Positions 1 to 7,650 of a stretch of DNA of 64,000 nucleotides are shown here, in pieces. This stretch comes from Regnicoccus_A sp014224355 (GTDB taxonomy: Bacteria; Cyanobacteriota; Cyanobacteriia; PCC-6307; Cyanobiaceae). The notes under the pieces were generated by a model. The model was not told where the DNA came from. It made no database searches and saw only the letters and a list, made by a program, of their open reading frames with translations. How positions within the stretch are numbered: position 1 is the stretch's first letter; the number at the start of each line of letters is the position of its first letter. A program made the translations under genes and the position numbers. The stretch spans positions 434,001 to 498,000 of the forward strand of contig NZ_CP154799.1 of NCBI RefSeq assembly GCF_050920705.1. Reading direction: 5' to 3'.

Positions 1-1
1 C

Positions 2-502
2 CACGACCCCCGCGGCGAGCTGGGCCTCTCGCCGCTGGCCTATCACTTTCTGGGGGGCCTGCTGGAGCACGCTCCGGCTCTCTGTGCGATCACCAATCCC
101 ACCGCCGAGAGCTACGCGCGGCTCGGAGGCCAGACCACCAACTCCGGCGCCACCTGGTCACCGGGCTGGATCAGCTACGGCGGCAACAACCGCAGCCACA
201 TGGTGCGCCTCCCCGACGACCAGCGCCTGGAGCTGCGCCTGCCCGACAGTGCCGCCAACCCCTACCTGCTGCCGGCGGCGGTGCTGGCCGCCGGCCTCGA
301 CGGCCTCGACCGGCAGCTCGAGGCCGGCCCCCGCAATGACGCCAACCTCTACACCGACCCGCCGGCTCCCGGCACCGCGACCGAGCTGCCCGCCAGCCTC
401 GAGGAGGCCCTGGCCGCCTTCGCCGCCGACACGGTGCTGCGCGAGGCCCTGGGGGAACCCTTCTGTGTGGCCTACGAGAGCCTCAGGCGAAAGCACGGCT
501 GA
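2..502 (+). CDS. glnT: Type III glutamate--ammonia ligase (glutamine synthetase), C-terminal part
   Basis: The gene enters from the left edge, so its start is outside the window; about 166 C-terminal residues remain. Glutamine synthetase makes glutamine from glutamate, ammonia and ATP. The fragment carries the C-terminal catalytic-domain signatures of the short GlnT-like type III family: YGGNNRSHMVR, then LELRLPDSAANPYLLPAAVL, with the basic and acidic residues that contact nucleotide and glutamate. It ends with a TGA at 500-502. The S13 peptidase gene begins 41 bp downstream. The match to the GlnT subfamily rather than the ordinary GlnA is from remembered motif spelling, so the subfamily is less certain than the enzyme class. 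It could act on a related gamma-glutamyl substrate. Confidence 0.85.
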   Translation, partial: HDPRGELGLSPLAYHFLGGLLEHAPALCAITNPTAESYARLGGQTTNSGATWSPGWISYGGNNRSHMVRLPDDQRLELRLPDSAANPYLLPAAVLAAGLDGLDRQLEAGPRNDANLYTDPPAPGTATELPASLEEALAAFAADTVLREALGEPFCVAYESLRRKHG

Positions 503-543
503 AGGGCTGAGGATGGTGTGCTCAGGTCCCTGGTGTTGCCTCG

Positions 544-2157
544 ATGTCGCTCCTCTCCAACGTCATGGTGGCCACCAGCGCGGCGGCCGCCGCAGCGATC
601 GGAAGCCTGACCTTCCCGGCACTGTCGGCGGAAGTTGGGCCCGCGCCAGCCCTGCCTGCCGCTCTGGCGCGACGCCTGGAGGCGGTGACCGGCAAGGAGA
701 TGTACCGCCACAGCACCTGGGGGTGGCGGGTGGTGGAGGAGAGCAGCGGCGCGGTGCTGCTGGAGCGCAACAGCGCCCAGATGTTCGTGCCGGGCTCGAT
801 CATGAAGACCTACAGCACCGCCGCCGTGCTGAAGGAGTACGGAGCCGACCACCGCTTCCGCACCCCGATCCACCAGCTGGGCACGGTGCGCAACGGCGAG
901 CTCGACGGCCACCTGGTGCTGGTGGGCTCCGGTGATTTCAGCTTCGGCCTGCGCGAGCGGCCCGACAGCAGCCTCGGGTTCAACAGCCTGCCCCAGATCG
1001 ATCACAACTACGCCAGCACCGGATTTCCAGGCGTGGCCCTGCTTCCCGACAGCGATCCTCTCAGGGCCCTCGACCAGCTGGCGAGCCAGGTGCGCTCCGC
1101 CGGCATCCGCAGGGTGCGGGGTGATGTGGCCATCGACGATCGCCTGTTCAACACCTATGCGGGCTGGCCCGATGGCCTGATCGCGCCGATCTGGGTGAAC
1201 GAGAACCTGCTCGACATCACCACCCGTCCCGGCCGCCCCGGTGAACCGGCCTTGGTGGACTGGCGGCCGCGCACCGCTGCGCTGAGCGTGGTGTCGCAGG
1301 TGACGACGGTGGCGGCGGGCACGGCCACCGAGCCGTTGCAGGTGGAGCCGCTCGATGGGGGGCGGGTGCGAATCAGCGGCCAGATCGCCGCCGAGGCCCC
1401 GCCGCAGATCAGCACCGCCGAGATCCGCCGACCCGCTGATTTCGCGCGCACTGCCCTGATCGAAGCCCTCGAGCGCGCCGGGGTGGCGGTGGACGCCCCG
1501 GCCACAGGGGTGAACCCGGCGGCGATCCTGCCGGCCGGCACCGGAGCCTATGCCGGTGCCCCGAAGCTGGCGGAGCACGTCTCGCCGCCGCTCTCTGAAT
1601 TCGTGAAGGTGATCCTGAAGATCAGCTACAACCGCGGCGCCGATCTGATGGTCTGCCTGGTGGCGGTGAAGGCCGGCAGCCGCGACTGCCCCGATGGCCT
1701 GGCGCGGGAGCTGGAGATCATCAGCGCCCTGGGGGTGTCGCCCGCCAGCACCCTGGTGGAGGACGGGGCTGGCTCCATCGACAGCAGCCGCACCTCCCCG
1801 ATCGATCAGACCAGCCTGCTGCGCCGCCTGCTGCAGGAACCCTGGGGCGAGGCCCTGCGGCAGGGGCTGCCGGTGATGGGGGTGGATGGCACCCAGGCGG
1901 TGAACCAGGTGGGCACCCCGGCCGCCGGCCGGATCCGGCTCAAGGACGGCTCCAGGGTGATGGGCAGCGCCAGCGGCCAGATGTCGATTCCTGCCAAGAC
2001 CCAGGTGGGCTACATCGTGGCCGCCAGCGGCCGGCGGCTGATCTACGCCCTCTATCTCAACAACGTGCCCACCAGCCCCGCCACCCTGCTGAGCAGCTTC
2101 GAAACCGCAGACCGCGATCTCGCCGCGATCGCGGCGGCCTTTCAGGAGGCCTTCTGA
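544..2157 (+). CDS. S13 family D-alanyl-D-alanine carboxypeptidase/endopeptidase (PBP4/DacB-like), first copy
   Basis: A 537-residue periplasmic penicillin-binding protein of peptidase family S13, which trims or cleaves peptidoglycan peptides. An Ala-rich N-terminus ending near PALSA (about residues 11-29) looks like a signal peptide, although it lacks the usual basic residues. The nucleophile motif SIMK is at residues 85-88 and the SYN triad at 361-363. The third motif, normally KTG, reads KDG at 467-469, so catalysis or beta-lactam binding may be altered. The gene is followed with a one-base TGATG overlap by a paralogue, so the pair is a translationally coupled tandem duplication. The ATG at 544 is the only start in frame after the upstream stop. 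Confidence 0.9.
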   Translation: MSLLSNVMVATSAAAAAAIGSLTFPALSAEVGPAPALPAALARRLEAVTGKEMYRHSTWGWRVVEESSGAVLLERNSAQMFVPGSIMKTYSTAAVLKEYGADHRFRTPIHQLGTVRNGELDGHLVLVGSGDFSFGLRERPDSSLGFNSLPQIDHNYASTGFPGVALLPDSDPLRALDQLASQVRSAGIRRVRGDVAIDDRLFNTYAGWPDGLIAPIWVNENLLDITTRPGRPGEPALVDWRPRTAALSVVSQVTTVAAGTATEPLQVEPLDGGRVRISGQIAAEAPPQISTAEIRRPADFARTALIEALERAGVAVDAPATGVNPAAILPAGTGAYAGAPKLAEHVSPPLSEFVKVILKISYNRGADLMVCLVAVKAGSRDCPDGLARELEIISALGVSPASTLVEDGAGSIDSSRTSPIDQTSLLRRLLQEPWGEALRQGLPVMGVDGTQAVNQVGTPAAGRIRLKDGSRVMGSASGQMSIPAKTQVGYIVAASGRRLIYALYLNNVPTSPATLLSSFETADRDLAAIAAAFQEAF

Positions 2158-3761
2158 TGGGGGCCCTGCCTGTGAGGGCGGCACTGTTCGCCCTGGCGCT
2201 CGTGCCCTCCGGCTCCGCCGCGCCGGCCCTGGCGGAGAAAGCCCTGGCGGAGGCGGCCCCTCCTGCGGCGGTGGCGGCGGTGATGAACAAGCCGCGTTAC
2301 GCGGGGGCGAGCTGGAGCCTGCTGGTGAGCGATCTCTCCAGCGGCCGCACACTGATGGCTCTCAACCCCGATCAACTGGCCTTCACCGGATCGGTCCGCA
2401 AGCTGTTCTCGGTGGGCCGGGCCCTGCAGACCCTGGGGGCCGAGCACCGGGTCGAGACGACCGTGCTCCGGCGGGGCCCACGGCAAGGGGGTCGCCTGGC
2501 GGGCGATCTGGTGCTGGTATCCGGAGGCGACCTCACCTTCGGGGGCCGGCAACCGGCCGATGGCGGCGTGGCCTTCACAGCCTTCGATCACAACGATGCC
2601 AACAACCTCGGCACAGCCCTGCTGACGCCGCAGGATCCGCTGCAGGCACTCGACGCCCTCGCGCGCCAGGTGCGGCAGGCGGGGATCAGCCAGGTGGAGG
2701 GTGATGTGGTGGTCGACGATCGGCTGTTTCCGGCCTACCGGGTCCCCAACGGCAATCTGCTGATCACACCGATTCTGGTGAACGAGAACATGGTCGACGT
2801 GTCGGTGACACCCACAGCCGTGGGGGAACCGGCCCGGGTCGACTGGCGGCCCCGCAGCGCCGCGTTCCAGCTGAAGTCCAGCGTTCGCACCGTGGCGGCG
2901 GGGGAGGAGGCCGTTCTCGAGCTCTCCGGTGAGGGGCGGATCGACTGCCGCTGGCGGGAACCCTGCACGGGCACCATCAGCGGCACGATCCCCCTCGACT
3001 ACCGGGCTCCCCTCTCCGGCAGCCCGGTGGCGGTGCGCACGTTCCGAATCGAGGATCCCGCCTCCTATGCCCGGATCGCCTTCCGCGAAGCCCTCGCCCG
3101 GGCCGGCGTGGACGTGCAGGCCCCCCTGGAGGCCCCGAACAATCGTGCCCTTCTCGAGCGAGCCGACCCAGGGGAAGCGGAGCAGACGGTGGCTTCCTGG
3201 CGCTCGGCACCCTACGGCGAACTGGCCCGGTTGATCCTGAAGGTGAGCCTCAACCTGGGGGCCAACCTCAGCCTCACCCAGGTGGGGCTGAGCGAGGGGG
3301 AGCGCCGCGTCGAGGGGGCGCTGGCCGCCGAACGCCGCGACCTGATCAGGCAGGGTCTGAGCCCCCAGAGCTTCCGGTTTCCCACCAACGGCAGCGGCAG
3401 CCCCGACAGCCAGGCCACGGCTCGGGCGGTGGTGCAGTGGCTGGGGATCATGCAACGCAGCCCCCAGGCCGCCGTGTTCCGTGCAGCGCTGCCTGTGCTG
3501 GGCGTGGATGGATCCCTGGCGGAAACCGGACGGGACCTGGCCGCCCGCGGCAAGGTGATGGCCAAGACGGGCACCACGATCGATTCCAGCGGCCTCAGGG
3601 CCCAGGTGCTGGCGGGCTACCTGCGCAGCCGCAGCGGCAGGGATCTGGCCTTCGCGTTGTTCGTGAACGACGCCGGCCCGGTGAGCGCGATCACCGATGT
3701 GGCCGAGGTGTTCGAGGATCAGGCGGTGATCACCGATCTGATCCGCAGCTGGAGCCCCTGA
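2157..3761 (+). CDS. S13 family D-alanyl-D-alanine carboxypeptidase/endopeptidase (PBP4/DacB-like), second copy
   Basis: A 534-residue S13 peptidase, paralogous to the gene just upstream and overlapping it by one base. The N-terminus (VRAALFALALVPSGSAAPALA) is a normal-looking signal peptide with an AxA cleavage site. All three serine-peptidase motifs are present: SVRK at residues 79-82, SLN at 364-366 and KTG at 470-472. This copy therefore looks fully competent for DD-carboxypeptidase or endopeptidase activity, unlike the first copy, which has KDG in place of KTG. The long inserted domain between the first two motifs is typical of family S13. The shared motif NENMVDV/NENLLDI and the matching layout show that the two genes arose by duplication. 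Confidence 0.93.
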   Translation: MGALPVRAALFALALVPSGSAAPALAEKALAEAAPPAAVAAVMNKPRYAGASWSLLVSDLSSGRTLMALNPDQLAFTGSVRKLFSVGRALQTLGAEHRVETTVLRRGPRQGGRLAGDLVLVSGGDLTFGGRQPADGGVAFTAFDHNDANNLGTALLTPQDPLQALDALARQVRQAGISQVEGDVVVDDRLFPAYRVPNGNLLITPILVNENMVDVSVTPTAVGEPARVDWRPRSAAFQLKSSVRTVAAGEEAVLELSGEGRIDCRWREPCTGTISGTIPLDYRAPLSGSPVAVRTFRIEDPASYARIAFREALARAGVDVQAPLEAPNNRALLERADPGEAEQTVASWRSAPYGELARLILKVSLNLGANLSLTQVGLSEGERRVEGALAAERRDLIRQGLSPQSFRFPTNGSGSPDSQATARAVVQWLGIMQRSPQAAVFRAALPVLGVDGSLAETGRDLAARGKVMAKTGTTIDSSGLRAQVLAGYLRSRSGRDLAFALFVNDAGPVSAITDVAEVFEDQAVITDLIRSWSP

Positions 3762-3801
3762 TCCCGGTCCCGGCAAGGCCCGCCTGGCTGACGCTCGCTT
3801 C

Positions 3802-3835
3802 ATTCGTGAAGGTGATCCTGAAGATCAGCGACAAC
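3802..3835 (+). repeat. Intergenic copy of an S13 SxN-motif segment (matches 1599-1632)
   Basis: Bases 3802-3829 are identical to 1599-1626 inside the first S13 gene, and the next six bases differ at one position. In the matching frame it still reads FVKVILKIS followed by DN in place of YN. It lies about 40 bp after the stop of the second S13 gene, which has a different nucleotide sequence here. It is either a remnant of a third S13 copy or a short ectopic duplication. No start codon or downstream S13 sequence goes with it. Confidence 0.75.
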
Positions 3836-4141
3836 AAGGGCTCAAGCCACTGGGGCATCTGAAGAGCCAATAAAATCAGCCCAGGTCAAAAACTGAGGCC
3901 GGGACACTGATCACTATTCCCAATCACCCTGTCTTCACAGACTACAAGCAGACTTACGCGAATAAGGTTGGTGGCCAATCCTCCCTTTGGAGGGGATGCT
4001 GATCAACAACCCGCTGCTTTCGGTTGAGCCAGCTGCACTCTCGACCCTCCTGATCCAAAGCCGATCAAGTCCCCGGCCATGGTCATCGGAACCTGCCGCG
4101 GGCACACTGGTGAAGCAGCAACGACAGAGCCACATCGAATC
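3836..4141. other. Intergenic stretch, lower G+C, no gene recognised
   Basis: About 300 bp between the S13 remnant and a small membrane-protein gene. It is visibly less GC-rich than its surroundings. A short inverted repeat (CCTCC/GGAGG around a CTTT loop) lies near 3980-3993 but has no T-tract. No recognisable protein, RNA gene or terminator was found. The promoter of the small gene at 4142 probably lies at its right end. Confidence 0.5.
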
Positions 4142-4366
4142 ATGGACAACTCATCACCGCGCGATCAGGCCACTCCCATTGTCGTCAGCCAGGGAGGCAA
4201 CGGCACCGCCATTGGTCTGATCGTGGCCGCCATCATCCTGGGAGGCGCCGCGGTCTGGGCCGTGAGCATCTGGTCCGACACCCAGCTCAAGATGATCCAG
4301 GCGCCCGCTGAGGCCATCAAGGAGGGGATCAAGGGAGCTGCCGAGGCCATCACACCCGGCCAGTGA
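4142..4366 (+). CDS. Small single-pass membrane protein, unknown function
   Basis: A 74-residue protein. Residues 1-22 are polar (MDNSSPRDQATPIVVSQ...), residues 23-43 form one hydrophobic helix (IGLIVAAIILGGAAVWAVSIW), and the tail is amphipathic with alternating charged and small residues, ending AEAITPGQ. The ATG at 4142 is preferred because the upstream in-frame ATG at 4079 would add an unconvincing basic extension. I do not recognise the family. The layout suggests a membrane-anchored peptide with a soluble helical tail. It converges on the copper cassette, with 11 bp between stops. Confidence 0.6.
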   Translation: MDNSSPRDQATPIVVSQGGNGTAIGLIVAAIILGGAAVWAVSIWSDTQLKMIQAPAEAIKEGIKGAAEAITPGQ

Positions 4367-4377
4367 GCTCGCCAGGC

Positions 4378-4824
4378 TCACACCACCTCCAGAACCCCCC
4401 GAACCATCGCCATGCCGCAGTGGAAGGGATACTCCCCGGGCTCCATCGCCGGCAACTCCAGGCTGGTGCGCGCGTTCAGGGGTAGATCGAGGCTGCGCCG
4501 GAAGTCGGGAACGATCACCTTGGCCACGCAGCCGCTGGGATCGAGGCGGTGAAAGGTGAGGCGCACCGGGCGGCCGGCGATCAGCCTGACCCGGGCTGGG
4601 GAGTAGCCGCCATCAACGGTGATCGTGATCTCCTGCAGGCCACGCTCCCCTTCCCTGGCGGCCACGGCCTCGCCATGGCGGGCGAGAAACCACCAGAGTT
4701 CGGCGGCGATCAGCGCCAGGCCGGCGGCGGTCACCGCAAGCCGGAGCACCAGGGGCTGCTCGATCGTGCGCCAGAGCGGTTCGCCGCTGGTCAGGGCTGC
4801 GGCAGCGGCAACGAAGCTGGTCAT
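4378..4824 (-). CDS. Membrane-anchored cupredoxin-domain protein
   Basis: A 148-residue protein with a hydrophobic N-terminal part (a helix around residues 25-47) followed by a cupredoxin-like beta-barrel domain from about residue 62 to the end. The C-terminal segment PFHCGMAMVRG has the Cys/His/Met pattern of cupredoxin copper sites, and an additional Cys sits in the preceding SGC motif. It probably binds copper on the outer face of the membrane. Its start overlaps the stop of the upstream copper ATPase by one base (ATGA), so the two are co-translated and presumably form one copper-handling unit. Whether it donates copper to the pump, accepts it or senses it cannot be told from sequence. Confidence 0.8.
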   Translation of the reverse strand: MTSFVAAAAALTSGEPLWRTIEQPLVLRLAVTAAGLALIAAELWWFLARHGEAVAAREGERGLQEITITVDGGYSPARVRLIAGRPVRLTFHRLDPSGCVAKVIVPDFRRSLDLPLNARTSLELPAMEPGEYPFHCGMAMVRGVLEVV

Positions 4825-6920
4825 CAGCTGGCGGCAAGGGGAGTGGGCCGGAAGCGGCGCAGCCTCAGGGCATTGCTCACCACCGACACGGAACTGAAGG
4901 CCATGGCGCCGCCGGCGATCATCGGGCTCAGCAGCCAGCCGGTGAGCGGGAACAGCAACCCGGCGGCGATGGGCAGCCCCGCCACGTTGTAGGCGAAGGC
5001 AAACACCAGGTTCTGGCGGATGTTGGCCATGGTGTGGCGGCTGAGTTCGATCGCCGCCGGCACGCCGGCCAGGTTGCCGGAGATCAGGGTGATGTCGCTG
5101 GCGGCGATCGCCACATCGGTGCCGGTGCCCATCGCCAGGCCCACATCGGCCGCCGCCAGGGCCGGCGCGTCGTTGATGCCATCGCCCACCATCGCCACCG
5201 GGCCCTCCCCCTGCTCCTGCAGCCGGCGGATCACGGCAGCCTTGTCGGCGGGGCGCACCTCCGCGATCACCCGCTCGATCCCCACCTGGGAGGCCACCAC
5301 CTCAGCGGTGCGGCGGGCGTCACCGCTGAGCATCACCACCTCAATGCCCAGACGCCTCAGGGCGGCCACGGCGGCAACCGCGCTGGGCTTGAGCGGATCG
5401 GCGATGCCGAAGCAGGCTTCGATCCGCCCGTCCACAGCCACCGCCGCCACGCTGCAGGCCGATCCCTCCAGCCGTGCAGCCAGGGGCTCGAGTGCCGTGA
5501 TCTCGAGGCCAAGCTCGCTGAGCCAGCGGGGGGTGCCCACCAGCACGTTCATTCCGCCGGTGCGGCCTTTGACGCCCCGGCCCGCCACCGCCTCGAAGCC
5601 CTCCACGGCGGGCAGCTGCGGATCCTGGAGCTGGGGGCGGCTGAAGGCCACGATCGCCTCGGCCAGCGGATGCTCCGAACGCTCCTCAAGGGCCGCCACG
5701 GCGGCCAGCAGGGCCTGGGCCGGCAGCCGGCCAGCGGGCAGGCACTCGAAATCGGTCACCGCCGGCTGCCCGCGGGTGAGGGTGCCGGTCTTGTCGAGCA
5801 CGATGGTGCGCAGACCGCCGGCGGTTTCCAGGGCCTCGGCGCTGCGGAAGATCAGCCCGTTCTCCGCGCCCTTGCCCGAGGCCACCATGATCGAGGTGGG
5901 CGTCGCCAGGCCAAGAGCGCAGGGGCAGGCGATCACCAGCACGCTGACCAGAAACAGCATCGCCAGCACCGGGTTGCCGCTGACCAGGAACCAGACCACG
6001 AAAGCGGCGATGGCCAGGGCGATCACCGCCGGCACGAACCAGCCCACCACCTGATCGGCCAGACGCTGCACCCGGGTGCGCGAGCTCTGGGCCTGGCGCA
6101 CCAGCTCCACGATCTGGGCCAGCACCGTGCCTGTGCCCACCCGGCTGACACGGAAGCTGAAACTGCCGCTGCGGTTCATCGAGGCGCCGATCACGGCGTC
6201 GCCGGGCCCCTTCTCCACCGGGGTCGGCTCGCCGGTGAGCATCGACTCCTCCACCCAGGAGTTGCCTTCCTCCACCACCCCATCCACGGGCAGCTTCTCG
6301 CCGGGGCGTACCTGCACCAGATCGCCCACCACCACAAGGGCCACCGGGATCTCCTGCACGGCCCCGTCGCGCAGCACCCGGGCCGTGGGCGGCTGCAACT
6401 GCAGCAACCGCCGGATCGCCTCCGAGGTCTGGCCGCGGGCGCGGGCCTCCATCAGGCTGCCCAGCAGCACCAGGGTGAGGATCACCACAGCCGTTTCGTA
6501 GTACACGTCGGCCGGCAGCCCCTCGTTGGTGAGCAGCTGCGGGGCAAGGGTGGCCACCAGCGAGGTGAGCCAGGCGATGCCTGTGCCGGCCGCCACCAGG
6601 GTGTTCATGTCGGCGCTGTGCTGGCGAAAGGCAGCCCAGGCGCCCGTGAAGAACTCCCGACCGCACCAGAGCAACACCGGTGCGGAGAGCACCAGCTGGG
6701 TCCAGGGGCTGGTGAACCAGCCGGGCAGAAACGGCAGGGCATGGACGCCGAGCATGTGCGGCAGGCTGGAGAGCATCACCAGAGCGGTGAGCACAGACGC
6801 CACGGTCAGCTTGCGGCGCAGAAGGGTGAGTTCATGGGCCAGCTCCCGCTCCATCCCCGACGCCGATCCGGCCAGGTCATCGGCATGGCAGCAGGAGGGG
6901 CCGGCAGATGGCGAGCTCAT
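4824..6920 (-). CDS. Copper-translocating P1B-type ATPase
   Basis: A 698-residue Cu(I) transporter of the CopA/PacS/CtaA group. Visible signatures are the TGEP loop (SMLTGEPTPVEK), the transmembrane CPC motif (ACPCALGLATPTS), the phosphorylation site DKTGTLT, an HP dipeptide (SEHPLAEA), GDGINDAP, and the Cu(I)-selectivity residues YN (FAYNVAGLP) and MAFSS in the last two helices. The N-terminus has no heavy-metal-associated GMxCxxC domain, only a short SCCHADD stretch at residues 8-14 that might take its place. Sequence cannot say whether it serves the plasma or thylakoid membrane, or the direction of net transport. A cupredoxin protein is encoded immediately downstream with a one-base overlap. 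Confidence 0.93.
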   Translation of the reverse strand: MSSPSAGPSCCHADDLAGSASGMERELAHELTLLRRKLTVASVLTALVMLSSLPHMLGVHALPFLPGWFTSPWTQLVLSAPVLLWCGREFFTGAWAAFRQHSADMNTLVAAGTGIAWLTSLVATLAPQLLTNEGLPADVYYETAVVILTLVLLGSLMEARARGQTSEAIRRLLQLQPPTARVLRDGAVQEIPVALVVVGDLVQVRPGEKLPVDGVVEEGNSWVEESMLTGEPTPVEKGPGDAVIGASMNRSGSFSFRVSRVGTGTVLAQIVELVRQAQSSRTRVQRLADQVVGWFVPAVIALAIAAFVVWFLVSGNPVLAMLFLVSVLVIACPCALGLATPTSIMVASGKGAENGLIFRSAEALETAGGLRTIVLDKTGTLTRGQPAVTDFECLPAGRLPAQALLAAVAALEERSEHPLAEAIVAFSRPQLQDPQLPAVEGFEAVAGRGVKGRTGGMNVLVGTPRWLSELGLEITALEPLAARLEGSACSVAAVAVDGRIEACFGIADPLKPSAVAAVAALRRLGIEVVMLSGDARRTAEVVASQVGIERVIAEVRPADKAAVIRRLQEQGEGPVAMVGDGINDAPALAAADVGLAMGTGTDVAIAASDITLISGNLAGVPAAIELSRHTMANIRQNLVFAFAYNVAGLPIAAGLLFPLTGWLLSPMIAGGAMAFSSVSVVSNALRLRRFRPTPLAAS

Positions 6921-7127
6921 CGGTGGCCTGGGATCAAGGGCTGGTCCATCGCAAAGAGCGATGTCTTCAACCTATGGGCTCCAGCCCAGTGGAGGGTCAA
7001 GCCCCTGCCTCAAGTCGTAGCCTCGTTCGAGACCTTGGGTCTTGTTGCTCACAGAGCGCTGACACCACCGGTGGCGATGCAACCAGCTCACAGCCAGGGC
7101 TGGGGTGGCCGGGCCAGTCCGGGCCGA

Positions 7128-7262
7128 ATGGGCGCGATGATGGCCTCGATGGTCCAGATCAATTCCCAGCACCTGGAGCTGCGTGCGCTGCAGGAGTCGA
7201 TGGTGCGGGTGCAGAGCGAGGAGATCAGCCAGATGGAGCAGTGGTATCGCAGCTGGTACTGA
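7128..7262 (+). pseudogene. DUF305 C-terminal remnant
   Basis: The last 44 codons of this frame read as the C-terminal helix of a DUF305 protein: MMASMVQINSQHLELRALQ followed by QSEEISQMEQWYRSWY, matching the family's ending with residues for copper or metal association. The upstream sequence in any frame does not contain the usual N-terminal half with its His-rich MIPHH motif. DUF305 genes are often found beside copper pumps, so this is most likely the stump of a lost copper-cassette member. It could alternatively be a short expressed peptide starting at 7128. CutA begins 6 bp after its stop. The bases 6921-7127 to its left show nothing else recognisable beyond the ATPase promoter region. 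Confidence 0.6.
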
Positions 7263-7268
7263 GCCGCC

Positions 7269-7604
7269 ATGACAGCCGACGAGGAAGTCCTGCTCGCCGT
7301 GCACACCACGGTGGCCCACCACGACGACGCCAGGCGGCTGGCGCGGCAGGTGATCAGGGCCGGGCTGGCGGCCTGTGCCCAGCTGGAGCCGATCGAAAGC
7401 CTCTACATCTGGAAGGGGGAGCTTGTGGAGGAGCAGGAGATCCGGATCACCTTCAAAAGCACCCGACAGCGCCGGCAGGCACTGATGGAGGTGATTCGTG
7501 AGGCTCATCCCTACGACATTCCCGCGATCACGGCCACACCCCTGCAGGATCCCGATCCCGCTTACAAGCGCTGGGTGATCGAGCAAACGCAGCCCAAGGC
7601 CTGA
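7269..7604 (+). CDS. cutA: Divalent-cation tolerance protein CutA
   Basis: A 111-residue protein of normal CutA length. The family pattern is clear: ARQVIRAGLAACAQLEPIES, then LYIWKGELVEEQEIRI, and the ending HPYDIPAITATPL. CutA forms very stable trimers with a ferredoxin-like fold. It is named for a copper-tolerance phenotype in E. coli, but its biochemical role is unsettled. The position next to a copper ATPase and cupredoxin agrees with a metal-related job, although it is on the opposite strand and not in the same transcript. It starts with ATG at 7269. Confidence 0.92.
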   Translation: MTADEEVLLAVHTTVAHHDDARRLARQVIRAGLAACAQLEPIESLYIWKGELVEEQEIRITFKSTRQRRQALMEVIREAHPYDIPAITATPLQDPDPAYKRWVIEQTQPKA

Positions 7605-7650
7605 ACTTGGGACGTCAGGATGGCAGCCTCGCCGCGATCCCAGCGCCCCG

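Noticed and set aside
472..2352. Long minus-strand frame opposite the first S13 gene
   Set aside because: It lies antisense to a clear S13 gene, has low-complexity His/Gly/Arg-rich translation and no domain; long antisense frames are expected at this G+C.
5034..7262. 742-codon plus-strand frame over the copper ATPase
   Set aside because: Only its last 44 codons resemble a protein (DUF305). The rest is the antisense shadow of the ATPase.
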